A stretch of 63,582 bases of DNA from Roseomonas indoligenes (GCF_017813365.1 NZ_JAGIZA010000024.1:1-63582); one strand, 5' to 3'. Positions 17,552 to 27,111 are shown, counted from the stretch's first letter. Notes: generated from the sequence alone by a model not told the origin. Numbers and translations are program-made.

Positions 17552-18217
17552 TCAGCCCCGGTCGGGGAAGGTCACGTCGCTGACGCTGCAGAGGTCCACG
17601 CCGTGCACCTCCTCGGCGGAGCGGTTCTCGTACTCCACGCGGACATCGTAGTTGCACTCGCCGGCGGGCAGGCGGATGGCGAAGCGGCCGCCGGGAGCCA
17701 CGGTGGCGTTGCCCAGCCGGTCCTCGCCCCAATTGCTGTCGGAGGCCGGGGAGGCGCGCAGGACCGAGATCGTCTTGTTGGTGCGGTTCACCAGGTTGAA
17801 GGAGGGATTGCCGGAGCGCCCGGGCTGGGCCGCGCCGCCGCGCTTGCCATCGGCCCCGCGCTGGCCCTGCCCCTGGCCGGCTTGGCCGAAGACCACCTCG
17901 TTCGTGCGGCAGGTATCCACGCCGCGACGCTCCTCGGAGCGCCCGCCCTCGTAGACCACGCGGATGTCGTTGGTGCACTGGCCCGCGGGCAGGCGCACGG
18001 CGAAGGTGCCGCCGTTCTGCAGCACGTCATTCCCCAGCAGGTCGCGGCCCCAGGTGCTCTGCTGGGCAGAGGACGCGTAGGCCTGCTCGATCGTCTGGCC
18101 GGAACGGTTCACGAGGTTGAAGCTCGGGTTGCCCTGCCCCTGTGCGAGGGCCTGACCGGAAAGGCCGGCGATGAAGGCGAGGGCCAGGGCGCCCTGGCGG
18201 GAAGTCGGCAACCGCAT
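17552..18217 (-). CDS. Exported protein with two tandem copies of an unnamed domain
   Basis: About 221 residues from ATG 18217. A signal peptide (ALALAFIAGLSGQALA) is followed by two repeats of about 80 residues joined by a Gln/Gly-rich linker (GQAGQGQGQRGADGKRGG). Both start with NPSFNLVNR. Both then share W-G-x-D-x-LGN, a Gly-x-F-A-(V/I)-RLPAG(Q/E)C segment, D-(I/V)-RV-Y, an EE pair, GVD-x-C and a final V-(V/T)-F. Each copy has two Cys that could form a disulphide. I do not recognise the family by name. It lies downstream of glcD-glcE on the same strand, where glcF is normally found. A GTG at 18220 is an alternative start. Confidence 0.75.
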   Translation of the reverse strand: MRLPTSRQGALALAFIAGLSGQALAQGQGNPSFNLVNRSGQTIEQAYASSAQQSTWGRDLLGNDVLQNGGTFAVRLPAGQCTNDIRVVYEGGRSEERRGVDTCRTNEVVFGQAGQGQGQRGADGKRGGAAQPGRSGNPSFNLVNRTNKTISVLRASPASDSNWGEDRLGNATVAPGGRFAIRLPAGECNYDVRVEYENRSAEEVHGVDLCSVSDVTFPDRG

Positions 18218-18308
18218 CACGTCTGTTGTTCCTCCGCTGGATTCGGAGGCGGAGATTGGCCGTGACGACGCATCTGCAACAGACAGCAATGCGTGATCAG
18301 GCCCCCTA

Positions 18309-19499
18309 TCAGACGCCGGCGCGCATCCGGCCGGGGTTCAGCCGGCCAGCCGGGTCCAGCGCGGCCTTCACGCGGGCGGCGATGGCGGCCAGCGCCGGCG
18401 GTTCCGGCGGGATCACGGCGATGGCGGCGCGCAGCGCGTCCGGTGCGCGGAACAGGGTGAAGGTGCCGCCCGACGCGCGGGCTGCCTCCATCACCGCCGC
18501 ATGCGCCGATTCGGTGGCGGGACCCACCGCCCAGACGAGGCCGCCGCCCCAGTCCAGCAGGCAGCGGGCGCCGATCGCGGCCCGCAGCGCCCCCACGGCG
18601 AAAGGTGCAGCGGAGGGACGGAGGGAAAGGCGCCAGACCGCCTCCCCCTCCCCCGGCACCAGGGGCGAGGCATCGCGGATGGCGCGCCAGAGGGCCCGTG
18701 ATTCCTCGCCCTCCAGCACGCGGCCGCCGGGCAGGGCTACCTGCAGGCGGCCCATGCGGTAGTTAACGGAAGCCTCCACGTCCTCCAGCCGCAGCAGGGC
18801 CAGGGGACCGGAAAGACCCGCCACCGCGGCGCCCGCCGGCAGCATCGCCGCGCCGGTGATGCCGTAGGGGCTGGTCAGGCCGGTCGAAAGGACGGCGATG
18901 CCGGCCGCCTCGTCCTCGACGGGCACGGCCAGGGTGGCGGTGCGTGCGGCGGCGGGGCCGAGCTTCAGCGTCACCTCCGTGATGATCCCGAGCGTGCCGT
19001 GGCTGCCCGCCAGCAGCTTGCAGAGATCCAGGCCGGTGACGTTCTTGTGGACCCGCCCGCCGGAGCGCAGCACCTCCCCCGCGCCGTTGACGAACCGGAT
19101 GCCCAGCACGGCGTCGCGCAGGGCGAAGCCGGTGATGCGCCTGGGGCCGGAAAGGTTGGCCGCGACGAGGCCGCCGATGGTGGGGGGCGGCGCGTCCTCC
19201 GCGCCCATCAGGGCGCGCAGGTCGGGCGGCTCGGGCACGATGATCTGGTTCTTCTCCGCCAACGCGGCCTCGATCTCCGGCAAGGTCGTGCCGGCGCGGG
19301 CGGAGAGGACCATCTCCTGCGGCCGGTAGAGGGTGATACCGGTCAGGTTGCGGGTGGACAGGGTGCGGGAGGCCTGGACGGGGCGCAGCATGCCCCGCTT
19401 GCTGCCGTTCCCCTCCACCGCCAGCGGCGCGGCGGCGTTGCGCAGCGCGGTGGCGATCCCTTCCTCGGTGCCGGGCGCGAGGTCGAGGACGGCGCTCAT
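18309..19499 (-). CDS. glcE: Glycolate oxidase FAD-binding subunit GlcE
   Basis: A 396-residue FAD-binding protein. The PCMH-type fold shows LTGITLYRPQEMVLSARAGT, PTIGGLVAANLSGPRRITGF and GGRVHKNVTGLDLCKLLAGS, which is the GlcE pattern. With GlcD (and normally the iron-sulphur subunit GlcF) it oxidises glycolate to glyoxylate, donating electrons to quinone at the membrane. Its start overlaps the glcD stop by four bases. No glcF follows here; the next gene encodes an unrelated exported protein. Confidence 0.92.
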   Translation of the reverse strand: MSAVLDLAPGTEEGIATALRNAAAPLAVEGNGSKRGMLRPVQASRTLSTRNLTGITLYRPQEMVLSARAGTTLPEIEAALAEKNQIIVPEPPDLRALMGAEDAPPPTIGGLVAANLSGPRRITGFALRDAVLGIRFVNGAGEVLRSGGRVHKNVTGLDLCKLLAGSHGTLGIITEVTLKLGPAAARTATLAVPVEDEAAGIAVLSTGLTSPYGITGAAMLPAGAAVAGLSGPLALLRLEDVEASVNYRMGRLQVALPGGRVLEGEESRALWRAIRDASPLVPGEGEAVWRLSLRPSAAPFAVGALRAAIGARCLLDWGGGLVWAVGPATESAHAAVMEAARASGGTFTLFRAPDALRAAIAVIPPEPPALAAIAARVKAALDPAGRLNPGRMRAGV

Positions 19500-20944
19500 T
19501 CCGCGGCGACGGAGAGGGCGCCGTTACCCTCCAGCGGGAAGACCTTGGCAGGATTCAGCAGCCAGTCCGGGTCGAAGGCGGACTTCACGCGGCGCTGCTG
19601 GGCGAGTTCCGGGGCGGTGAACTGCACGGGCATCAGGTCGCGCTTCTCCACGCCCACCCCGTGCTCCCCCGTCAGGCAGCCGCCCACCTCCACGCAGAGC
19701 TTCAGGATGTCGGCGCCGAAGGCCTCGGCCTTGCGGAAGCTCTCCGCATCGTTGGCGTCGAACATGATGAGGGGATGCAGGTTCCCGTCGCCGGCGTGGA
19801 AGACGTTGGCGACGCCCAGCCCGTACTCCTCGCTCATCTCCCCGATCCGGCGCAGCACGTGCGGCAGCTCCCCAGTGGGGATGGTGCCGTCCATGCAGAG
19901 GTAGTCCGGCGAGATCCGGCCCACGGCCCCGAAGGCGCCCTTGCGGCCCTTCCAGATGGCCGCCGACTCCTCCGCGCTGGTGGCCACGCGCATGGAGATG
20001 GGATCGAAGCGCGCGCAGATGCCGCGGATGCCGTCCAGGAGCACGTCCTGCTCCTCCGCGCTGCCCTCCACCTCGATGATGAGCATCGCCTCCGCATCCA
20101 GCGGGTAGCCGGCATGGGCGAAGGCCTCGCAGGCGTGGATGCAGGGGCGGTCCATGAACTCCAGCGCCACGGGGATGACGCCGCTGGCCATGATGGCGTC
20201 CACGGCCGCGCCCGCGACTTCCGTGCTGCGGAAGGCGGCGAGCATGGCGCGCTGGCCCTCGGCCGCGCGGAGGATGCGGACCGTCACCTCCGTCACGATG
20301 CCGAGCTGCCCCTCGCTGCCGGTAATGATGCCCAGCCAGTCCAGCCCCGCCGCGTCCAGGTGGCCGCCGCCAATCTCCAGCACGTCGCCGTCGACCGTGA
20401 CGATCTTCACGCCGAGCAGGTTGTTGGCGGTGACGCCGTATTTCAGGCAGTGCGCACCGCCCGAGTTCATCATCACGTTGCCGCCGATCATGCAGGCGAG
20501 CTGGGAGGAAGGATCGGGCGCGTAGAAGAAGCCCTGCCCCTCCACCTCCTTCGTGATGCCGAGATTGGTGACGCCGGCCTCCACCACCGCCAGCCGGTCC
20601 TCGAAGGAGACCTCCAGGATGCGGTTCATGCGCATCATGCCGATCACCACCGCATCCGCCAGCGGCAGGGCGCCGCCGGACAGGCTGGTGCCGGCGCCGC
20701 GCGGCACCACCCGCACGCCGTTGTCCCGGCAGAAGCGCAGTATGGCGGCCACCTGCTCGGTCGAGCTGGGCAGGACGACGGCCAGGGGCATCTGGCGATA
20801 GGCGGAGAGCCCGTCCGTCTCGTAGGGGCGCAGGCGCAGGGGCTCCCCGATCACGCCGTCCCCCGGCACCAGGGCGCGGAGCCCGGCCAGGATCTCGTTG
20901 CGGCGGCCCAGCACCTCCGGCTTGGGCAGGGGCAGGGCGATCAT
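19496..20944 (-). CDS. glcD: Glycolate oxidase FAD-linked subunit GlcD
   Basis: A 482-residue FAD-linked oxidase. The FAD-binding half has VVPRGAGTSLSGGALPLADA, AGVTNLGITKEVEGQGFFYA and IGGNVMMNSGGAHCLKYGVT. The C-terminal catalytic half ends with the HAGDGNLHPLIMFD and GGCLTGEHGVGVEKR blocks of the D-2-hydroxyacid oxidase group. It is the catalytic subunit of glycolate oxidase and heads the glcD-glcE operon. Related D-lactate dehydrogenases share the fold, but the tandem glcE identifies the system. Confidence 0.93.
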   Translation of the reverse strand: MIALPLPKPEVLGRRNEILAGLRALVPGDGVIGEPLRLRPYETDGLSAYRQMPLAVVLPSSTEQVAAILRFCRDNGVRVVPRGAGTSLSGGALPLADAVVIGMMRMNRILEVSFEDRLAVVEAGVTNLGITKEVEGQGFFYAPDPSSQLACMIGGNVMMNSGGAHCLKYGVTANNLLGVKIVTVDGDVLEIGGGHLDAAGLDWLGIITGSEGQLGIVTEVTVRILRAAEGQRAMLAAFRSTEVAGAAVDAIMASGVIPVALEFMDRPCIHACEAFAHAGYPLDAEAMLIIEVEGSAEEQDVLLDGIRGICARFDPISMRVATSAEESAAIWKGRKGAFGAVGRISPDYLCMDGTIPTGELPHVLRRIGEMSEEYGLGVANVFHAGDGNLHPLIMFDANDAESFRKAEAFGADILKLCVEVGGCLTGEHGVGVEKRDLMPVQFTAPELAQQRRVKSAFDPDWLLNPAKVFPLEGNGALSVAAE

Positions 20945-21008
20945 GGGGGCGTCCTCCGGTTCTTGCTGGCCAGAATGGGATCGGGGGGCCGCAGGGGCAA
21001 GCGCGCCC

Positions 21009-23075
21009 TCAGTCGCCCGCGTGGCGGCTGGCCTGGCGCGCCACCCTCAGGCGGTCGGCCAGTTCCTCACGCCGATAGGGCTTGGTGAGGATGGGCACGT
21101 CGGAGGGCACGCCGTGCTGCCCGCTCAGCGCCTCGTCCGTATAGCCGGAGGTGAGGAGCACGCGCAGGCCCGCGCGGAGGCGCCCCGCCTCCACCGCCAG
21201 CTGCACGCCGTTCATGCCGCCGGGCATGACCACGTCGGAGAAGAGGATATCCACGCGGCCACTGCCGCGCAGGTGCTCCAGCGCCTCCGCCGCGTCCCGG
21301 GCGGGGATGACGCGGTAGCCGAGGTCCTGCAGGTTCTCCACCACGGCCGCGAGCACGGCAGGCTCGTCCTCCACGGCCAGCACCACCTCGCCCTCCTCCG
21401 CGCGGCGGAGGGAGGAGGCGCCGGTCGCGGTGCCGGCGACCGGCGCCTCCTGCGCGACGTGCTGTGCCCGGGGCAGCCAGATCTCCACCAGCGCGCCCCG
21501 GCCGGGGCTGGAGGTGATCTCCACGGCCCCGCCGGCCGCGCGGGCGAAGCCGTAGACCTGGCTCAGGCCGAGGCCGGAACCCTTGCCGAACTCCTTCGTC
21601 GTGAAGAAGGGTTCGAAGGCCTGCAGCCGGGTGGCCTCGTCCATGCCCCGGCCGTTGTCGGCCACCGAGAGGACGACATAGTCCCCGGCCGGCAACGGCT
21701 CCGGCAGCAGCTCAGCCGCCGCGGGCCGGGCGACGCGGGACCGGGTGCCGGTGGTGATCGTCACGCGCCCGCCCCCGGGGGGCAGAGCATCCCTCGCGTT
21801 GACGACGAGGTTCAGCACCGCGGCCTCGAACTCCCCGGGATCGACGCGGGCGGGGTGCAGCGCCGGGTCAAGCTCCAGGCGCAGTTCCGCCGCCTCGCCG
21901 AGGGCGCGGCGCACCAGGGGCTCGAACTCCAGGAGGGTGGCGTTGAGGTTCATCGTCTCCGGCCGCAGCTTCTGCCGCCGCGCGAAGGTGAGGAGCTGGC
22001 GGGTAAGCCTTGCGCCGCGCTGCGCCGCCTCCAGCCCCGCATCGGCAAGCTTCAGCACCCGGGCATGGTCCTCCGGGCGGCGCCGGATCATGTCGAAGCC
22101 TGAGGTGACGACCATCAGCAGGTTGTTGAAGTCGTGCGCGATGCCGCCGGTCAGGCGGCCCACCGCCTCCATCTTCTGTGCCTGCCGCAGCGCCGCCCCG
22201 GCCAGCGCGGCCTCCGCCGCCGCTGCCTCGGCCCGGGCGCGCAGCGCATCCACCTCGTGCAGGTAGGCCCAGAGGATGACGAAGGCGGAGACCAGCGCCT
22301 CGATCCGCCCGACATACCAGCCGACGGAGCCGCGGGAGGCCCCGGCCATGGTCAGGAAGTTGTCCAGCACCAGCAGCAGCATGGAGGCCGCCACCCAGAG
22401 GTCCAGCACCGTGCGCCGCCCCCTGGCGGCCCGCCAGACGAGGACCAGCGCGGCGATGGTGAGAAGCTGCACCGCCGGGCCGACGCCGGAGGTGGTGAGG
22501 GCCGTGTAGTCGTCGCCAGTGACCTGATGCGGCAGCCAGGGCAGTCCGAGGGTAGAGATGACGGCGGAGAGCCCGGCCGCGGAGAGGGCGGCGAGCGCGG
22601 CCAGCGCACCCGCCTTCCGCGGCATCGGGCGGTCCTGTGCACGGCGCAGCGTCAGCGCATAGGCGATGGTGCAGGCCGGCGGGCCGAGGTGCCAGAAGGT
22701 CCAGAGCCAAGTCGTCGTCTCCGGCCCCGCGCCGAGCACCCGGCCGCCAGCGACGAGGTTCGGCACGCTGAGGAGCTGCAACAGGACGATGGCGGCCGTG
22801 TAGAGCGTGCCCGCGGCGATGAGGAGAAGCGGCATTGCCGGGGCGCGCCGGAACTGCGCGAAGAGGACCCATGCGCTCAGCCCGTATGCGATGACGAGCG
22901 AGGTCTGGTGGACGAGCATGAAGCCCGGAATCGCGGGCCCGGCCACATCGGCGAAGGGCAGCAGGAACACTGTGGCGACGACCGCCAGGAGGCAGAGGCA
23001 CCCGGCGGCGAGCCGCTGCCCGCGCATGGCCGGCGTGCCGGCCGGCGCCGCGGAGAAATCATACACCTTTTGCAT
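21009..23075 (-). CDS. Membrane hybrid histidine kinase with MASE4-like sensor
   Basis: About 688 residues from ATG 23075. The first 300 residues hold roughly eight membrane helices without a periplasmic sensor domain; the pattern ([16 protein letters not shown] near the start) resembles MASE4. A short coiled coil follows, then a HisKA-type dimerisation site [20 protein letters not shown] (His of GGIAHDFNN) and an HATPase ([41 protein letters not shown]). The last 125 residues form a receiver with the phospho-acceptor Asp in [14 protein letters not shown]. It lacks a dedicated partner gene nearby, so it may act through a distant DNA-binding regulator. Confidence 0.88.
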   Translation of the reverse strand: MQKVYDFSAAPAGTPAMRGQRLAAGCLCLLAVVATVFLLPFADVAGPAIPGFMLVHQTSLVIAYGLSAWVLFAQFRRAPAMPLLLIAAGTLYTAAIVLLQLLSVPNLVAGGRVLGAGPETTTWLWTFWHLGPPACTIAYALTLRRAQDRPMPRKAGALAALAALSAAGLSAVISTLGLPWLPHQVTGDDYTALTTSGVGPAVQLLTIAALVLVWRAARGRRTVLDLWVAASMLLLVLDNFLTMAGASRGSVGWYVGRIEALVSAFVILWAYLHEVDALRARAEAAAAEAALAGAALRQAQKMEAVGRLTGGIAHDFNNLLMVVTSGFDMIRRRPEDHARVLKLADAGLEAAQRGARLTRQLLTFARRQKLRPETMNLNATLLEFEPLVRRALGEAAELRLELDPALHPARVDPGEFEAAVLNLVVNARDALPPGGGRVTITTGTRSRVARPAAAELLPEPLPAGDYVVLSVADNGRGMDEATRLQAFEPFFTTKEFGKGSGLGLSQVYGFARAAGGAVEITSSPGRGALVEIWLPRAQHVAQEAPVAGTATGASSLRRAEEGEVVLAVEDEPAVLAAVVENLQDLGYRVIPARDAAEALEHLRGSGRVDILFSDVVMPGGMNGVQLAVEAGRLRAGLRVLLTSGYTDEALSGQHGVPSDVPILTKPYRREELADRLRVARQASRHAGD

Positions 23076-23311
23076 GACGTCGCTGTCCCACCCGGCGGCA
23101 CCCCGGCCGGAAGATGGCGCGCGGGCCGGGCAAGATGCATGAGGACGGCCCGGCGCGCCAGACGGCGCTCGGCCCGCCCCTGTCACAAGCTGGCCCGAAG
23201 AAGGCCCGGAAACGCCGAAAGCCGCCGGGGCAGGCCCTGGCGGCTTCGCGACGCATCCCAACCTGACGGGAGAGCCTCCGGCCAGAACCCCGGCCGGTCA
23301 GCCCTCGCCGA

Positions 23312-23437
23312 TCAGCCCTGGCGGGCCTTCAGGCGCGGGTTCTTCTTGTTCAGGACGTACAGGCGGCCGCGGCGGCGGACCAGCACGCAGTTCTTGTCCC
23401 GGGTCTTCGCGGTCTTGAGGGAGTTACGGATCTTCAT
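23312..23437 (-). CDS. rpmJ: 50S ribosomal protein L36 (bL36, zinc-free form)
   Basis: A 41-residue protein reading [20 protein letters not shown], then [15 protein letters not shown]. This is the alternative, C-minus type of bL36, which lacks the four-Cys zinc knuckle of the other type, found alone rather than in the spc ribosomal operon. It is a single gene with its own promoter region upstream. It was recognised directly from the nucleotide sequence, as it is shorter than most open-frame cut-offs. Confidence 0.95.
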   Translation of the reverse strand: MKIRNSLKTAKTRDKNCVLVRRRGRLYVLNKKNPRLKARQG

Positions 23438-23614
23438 CTGTCAGCCTGGCCACACGTCGAGGGGCGGGGCGACGTGAGCCGTCCCCCGGGGAAGGGGCGC
23501 GGTATATGGGCCTCGGCGCGCCGGGTCAACCGCGCGGGCGGCGAACCATGTCGGCGCGGTGACGTTCCGTTCACCGACCGCACGGCAACATGGCCCTGAC
23601 AAGGGGGCCTTCCC

Positions 23615-23713
23615 ATGATCCAGCGCCTGCGCCGCGCCCTGCGCAGCCTTCTCTTCCGCTCCGCCTACCGGCCGGAAAGGCGGTATATGCGCGGGAACCG
23701 CGCCGCGGGCTAA
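23615..23713 (+). CDS. Possible 32-residue basic small protein
   Basis: An ATG at 23615 with AAGGGGG just upstream opens a 32-residue frame ending TAA at 23711-23713. The product is Arg-rich with a Tyr pair (LLFRSAYRPERRYMRGNRAA). It ends 39 bases before the membrane-protein gene and could be a leader or a real small protein. There is no homology I recognise, so confidence is low. Confidence 0.3.
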   Translation: MIQRLRRALRSLLFRSAYRPERRYMRGNRAAG

Positions 23714-23752
23714 CCCCGAGAGCATCCGGGCGGCAGCTGAGGAGAGGACCCG

Positions 23753-24082
23753 ATGCCCGATCCCGCCCCGCCGGAAGACCTGAAAGTCGCGCGCCAGGTG
23801 CTGCCCAGTGCCGCCACGATGATCGGCATCTGCACCACCCTCGTAGGATTGGTGAAGATCATGGAGAACCAGAGCGGGGCGGATAGCCGGGCGGACGAGC
23901 TGGGCGGGATGCTCAGCGCGATCTTCCTGGCCAGCGTCATCCTCTCCTACGCGGCGATACGCCTGGCCGGGCTGCGCACCGGCCTCAGCCAGTGGCTCGA
24001 GCGTGGGGCGGACCTGCTTTTCGTGGTCGGACTCCTGGGGATCGCCGGCCTGACGCTGCTCTTCGCCTACGATCAGATCTGA
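23753..24082 (+). CDS. Small membrane protein of unknown function
   Basis: A 109-residue protein with a good ribosome binding site (GAGGAGAGGA). Three hydrophobic segments are visible: MIGICTTLVGLVKI, MLSAIFLASVILSYAAIRLA and LLFVVGLLGIAGLTLLFAY. The short N-terminal cytoplasmic region (EDLKVARQVLPSAATM) is similar to small three-helix inner-membrane proteins found in many proteobacteria without a known role. The stop overlaps the stop of the convergent Hsp70-like gene by 10 bases. Confidence 0.7.
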   Translation: MPDPAPPEDLKVARQVLPSAATMIGICTTLVGLVKIMENQSGADSRADELGGMLSAIFLASVILSYAAIRLAGLRTGLSQWLERGADLLFVVGLLGIAGLTLLFAYDQI

Positions 24083-25335
24083 TCCCGCCCCATCAGGGCC
24101 AGCCCCTCCGCCACGGAGACGAACTCGCCCCCGCCGAAGATCCTCTCCTCCCCGAAGCGGCGGGCGAACAGGGCGCGCACGGCCGGCACGAGGGAAGTGC
24201 CGCCGGTGAGGAAGACCCGGTCCACCGCTTCCGGGCCCAGCCCGGCATCGGCCAGGGCGGCGTCCACGGCGGCCTCCATCCGGGCCAGGTCGGGGGCGAT
24301 CCAGGACTCGAAATCGGCCCGGGCGATCGGGGCCTCGATGGTGAAGTCCTCGTGCCGGAAGGTCAGCACCGCCTCCTCAGCGGAGGAGAGGGCGGCCTTG
24401 GCGGAGGAGACGGCTCGGTAGAGGGCGTAGCCCGCCTCGTCCTCGATCAGCTGCACCAGCCGGTGCAGCCGCTCCGGATGATCGGCGGTGCGGGCCACCT
24501 CGGCGATCTCGCGCAGGGTCTTCGGGCCGCGCATCAGGGGCAGCTGGTGCCAGCGGGCGAAGCTGGCGTACCAAGCGGGCGGCACGGGCAGCGGCTTGCC
24601 CATGATCCGGTACTCGTCCCCCTTCCCCAGCTGGGGAGAGACGACGCGGTCGATGATCCGGGTGTCGAAGGCATCCCCTGCAAGGCCGACGCCGGCATGG
24701 CCCAGGGCCGTCACCGCCGCCGGGGGGCCGGGATCGAAGCGCATGACGGAAAAGTCGCTCGTGCCACCACCGAAATCGCCTACCAGCACGGTGGCGGGGC
24801 GATCGATGCCCGCGGCGAAGCGCTGGCCGGCGGCGGCGGGCTCCAGCGCCACCTCCACCGCGGGCAGTCCGGCGGCGGCGAAGGCGGCGCGCAGCCGCGT
24901 CTCGCCGAAATCGTCGTCGGCGCCCTTGGCCGAGGGGTTCGCGCCGACGAAGCGGACGGGGCGGCCCACCACCACGCGCGCCCCCTCCATCGCCGCGCCG
25001 AAGGGGGCCAGCAGATCGCGCAGGAAGAGGGCGATAAGGGATTCCAGCGTGAAGCGGCGGCCGAAGATCCGCGTCTCCGTGAAGCTCCGCTGGGCCAGGT
25101 AGCTTTTCATGGACATGACGAGGCGGGAGGCGAGAGGCTCCTCCAGATAGGCCTCGATCCCCGCGGGGCCGGCAGCGTGGCGCGTGGCGCCGCCCTTGGG
25201 GTCCGACCAGAAGCAGAGGACGGAGCGGAACACCTCCCCCGTGTCCCGCGTCAGCGTCTCCGCCGTGCCGTCCGGGCGCAGGGCGGTGACGACGCTGTTG
25301 GTGGTGCCGAAATCGATGCCGATGACGGGCTGCAT
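24073..25335 (-). CDS. Hsp70-family chaperone-like protein (YegD type)
   Basis: A 420-residue protein starting at ATG 25335. It has the actin/Hsp70 ATPase landmarks in order: IGIDFGTTNSVVTALRPDG, LVGDFGGGTSDFSVMRFD and VFLTGGTSLVPAVRALFARR. It lacks the long substrate-binding C-terminus of DnaK and is short like YegD. The role of such proteins is unclear; they may be specialised chaperones. It is monocistronic. Confidence 0.88.
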   Translation of the reverse strand: MQPVIGIDFGTTNSVVTALRPDGTAETLTRDTGEVFRSVLCFWSDPKGGATRHAAGPAGIEAYLEEPLASRLVMSMKSYLAQRSFTETRIFGRRFTLESLIALFLRDLLAPFGAAMEGARVVVGRPVRFVGANPSAKGADDDFGETRLRAAFAAAGLPAVEVALEPAAAGQRFAAGIDRPATVLVGDFGGGTSDFSVMRFDPGPPAAVTALGHAGVGLAGDAFDTRIIDRVVSPQLGKGDEYRIMGKPLPVPPAWYASFARWHQLPLMRGPKTLREIAEVARTADHPERLHRLVQLIEDEAGYALYRAVSSAKAALSSAEEAVLTFRHEDFTIEAPIARADFESWIAPDLARMEAAVDAALADAGLGPEAVDRVFLTGGTSLVPAVRALFARRFGEERIFGGGEFVSVAEGLALMGRDQI

Positions 25336-25399
25336 GCGCCGGGGCCCCTTCGCAAAAGGGGGCGGGTTCAACCCCGCCCGGCGCGGGATGGCAAGCCCC

Positions 25400-26236
25400 T
25401 CAGGTGACGAGGGAGTAGATCATCCGGACCGCGGTGATGCCGAGGAAGACCGCGAAGGCCCGCTTCAGCGCCAGCGGCGGGATGGTGTGCGCGAGATGCA
25501 CGCCCCAGGGGGTGGCGAGCATGGAGGTGGGCACGATCAGCAGGCAGCCGATGAGGTTGACATAGCCCAGGCTGAAGGGGGGCAGCAGCGGGTTGCCCCA
25601 GCCGGCATAGATGAAGCCGAGCGCCGCCGGGATGGAGATGACGATGCCGAAGGCGGAGGCCGTGGCCACCGCCGAGCGGATGGAGGTGCCGAACAGGTTG
25701 AGCAAGGGCACGCCGACGGTGCCGCCGCCGATCCCCATCATGGCGGAGACGCCGCCGATGAAGATCCCGAGGATCTGCCGGAGGATGCCCGTCGGAAAGG
25801 TCTCCCGCAGTCGCGAGTCGACGCCGGTGAAGCCCATGTTGAGGGCCACCAGCAGGGCGATGACGGCGAAGACGGCCGTGAGGGTGGAGCCGCGCACCCA
25901 GATCGCGATCACCGTGCCGATCAGCACGCCCACGACCAGCGAAGGGATCATCGCCTTCAGCAGCGGCACGTCCATCGCCCCCTTCGCGTGGTGCTTGCGG
26001 GCGGACTGGATGGAGGTGGGGATGATGGTGGCGAGCGAGGTGCCCACCGCCAGCTTCATCTGCACCGCCTCCGGGATGGAGAGGAAGGGGAAGACGTTGA
26101 ACAGCACGGGCACGATGACGATGCCCCCGCCCACCCCCAGCAGCCCGGCCAGGGTTCCGGAGACGAGCCCGGTGGCCGCCATGACGGCCGCCAGGGCGGC
26201 GATCCAGACGGGGTCCTGCATGTGGTCCATGGGCAT
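25400..26236 (-). CDS. TauE/SafE-type sulfite exporter family permease (first copy)
   Basis: A 278-residue polytopic protein with about eight helices. The paired repeats GTLAGLLGVGGGIVIVPVLF near residue 30 and FIGGVSAMMGIGGGTVGVPL in the second half are the family signature (G.GGG...VP). Members move organosulfur compounds, sulfoacetate or other anions across the inner membrane; the substrate here is unknown. It is divergent from another TauE/SafE gene across a 113-base region that holds several GC-rich hairpins. Confidence 0.88.
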   Translation of the reverse strand: MPMDHMQDPVWIAALAAVMAATGLVSGTLAGLLGVGGGIVIVPVLFNVFPFLSIPEAVQMKLAVGTSLATIIPTSIQSARKHHAKGAMDVPLLKAMIPSLVVGVLIGTVIAIWVRGSTLTAVFAVIALLVALNMGFTGVDSRLRETFPTGILRQILGIFIGGVSAMMGIGGGTVGVPLLNLFGTSIRSAVATASAFGIVISIPAALGFIYAGWGNPLLPPFSLGYVNLIGCLLIVPTSMLATPWGVHLAHTIPPLALKRAFAVFLGITAVRMIYSLVT

Positions 26237-26349
26237 GTCCTGCGGCGGAGCGGCGAGGCAGGGGCTGTAGGCCGGAACGCGCGGCCTGTCAGGCCCCGAT
26301 CAGGCCGGGGCGCTGGCGCGGGGCTGCCCGGGGGCGCATCCTTCCGGCC

Positions 26350-27111
26350 GTGCCGCTGATCACCGACCCCTGGTTCTATGCCCTGGCCATTCCGGGCTTC
26401 CTGCTGAACGGGATCAGCAAGGGGGGCTTCGCCTCCGGGGCGGGGAACATCGCCGTGCCTGTCATGGCCACCGTGGTGCCGGCCCCGCAGGCCGTGGGGA
26501 TCGCCCTGCCCGTTCTCTGCGTGATGGACGTGGCGGGGCTGCGCGCCTGGTGGGGGCGCTGGAGCGGGCGGGAAATGCGGGCGATCCTGCCCGCGGGGCT
26601 GCTGGGCGTGGTGGCCGGCAGCCTCACCATCGGGCTCTTCACGGCGCAGGGGATCAGCCTGCTTCTGGGGGTGCTGACGCTGGTCTTCCTGGCGCGGGGC
26701 ATCCTGCAGCGCCTGCGCGGCGTGCTGCCGCCACCGGCGGCGCCCAGCACGCCGAAGGCCTGGTTCTTCGGCGCCGCCTCCGGCTTCACCAGCACCCTGG
26801 CCCATCAGGGCGGGCCGCCGCTGGCCATGTATCTCTATCCGCTGAAGCTGGACCGGCAGGCGCTGGCGGCCACCACCACCGTGTTCTTCGGGGTGATGAA
26901 CTACGTGAAGCTGGTGCCCTATGTCGGGATGGGGCTGATCGACTGGAGCAACCTCCTCACCAGCCTTGTCCTGATCCCCTTCGCGCCGATCGGCGTCCAC
27001 ATGGGCATCTGGCTGCAGAAGCGGGTCAGCGACCGCGCCTTCTACAACGTGGTGTATGTGCTGCTGGCGGTCAGCGGCACGAAGCTGGTCTGGGACGGGC
27101 TGGGGGGCTGA
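26350..27111 (+). CDS. TauE/SafE-type permease (second copy)
   Basis: A 253-residue membrane protein starting with GTG 26350. It has LNGISKGGFASGAGNIAVPV in the first half and GFTSTLAHQGGPPLAMYLYP in the second half, the motifs of a different TauE/SafE subgroup from the neighbouring permease. The substrate is unknown. The racemase gene follows after 25 bases, so they may be cotranscribed. Confidence 0.85.
   Translation: MPLITDPWFYALAIPGFLLNGISKGGFASGAGNIAVPVMATVVPAPQAVGIALPVLCVMDVAGLRAWWGRWSGREMRAILPAGLLGVVAGSLTIGLFTAQGISLLLGVLTLVFLARGILQRLRGVLPPPAAPSTPKAWFFGAASGFTSTLAHQGGPPLAMYLYPLKLDRQALAATTTVFFGVMNYVKLVPYVGMGLIDWSNLLTSLVLIPFAPIGVHMGIWLQKRVSDRAFYNVVYVLLAVSGTKLVWDGLGG

Noticed and set aside
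16425-17978. Upstream extension of the NMT1-type binding protein frame to 517 residues.
   Set aside because: The signal peptide starts at 17456; the extension overlaps the coding region of the tandem-domain gene and is Arg-rich shadow sequence.
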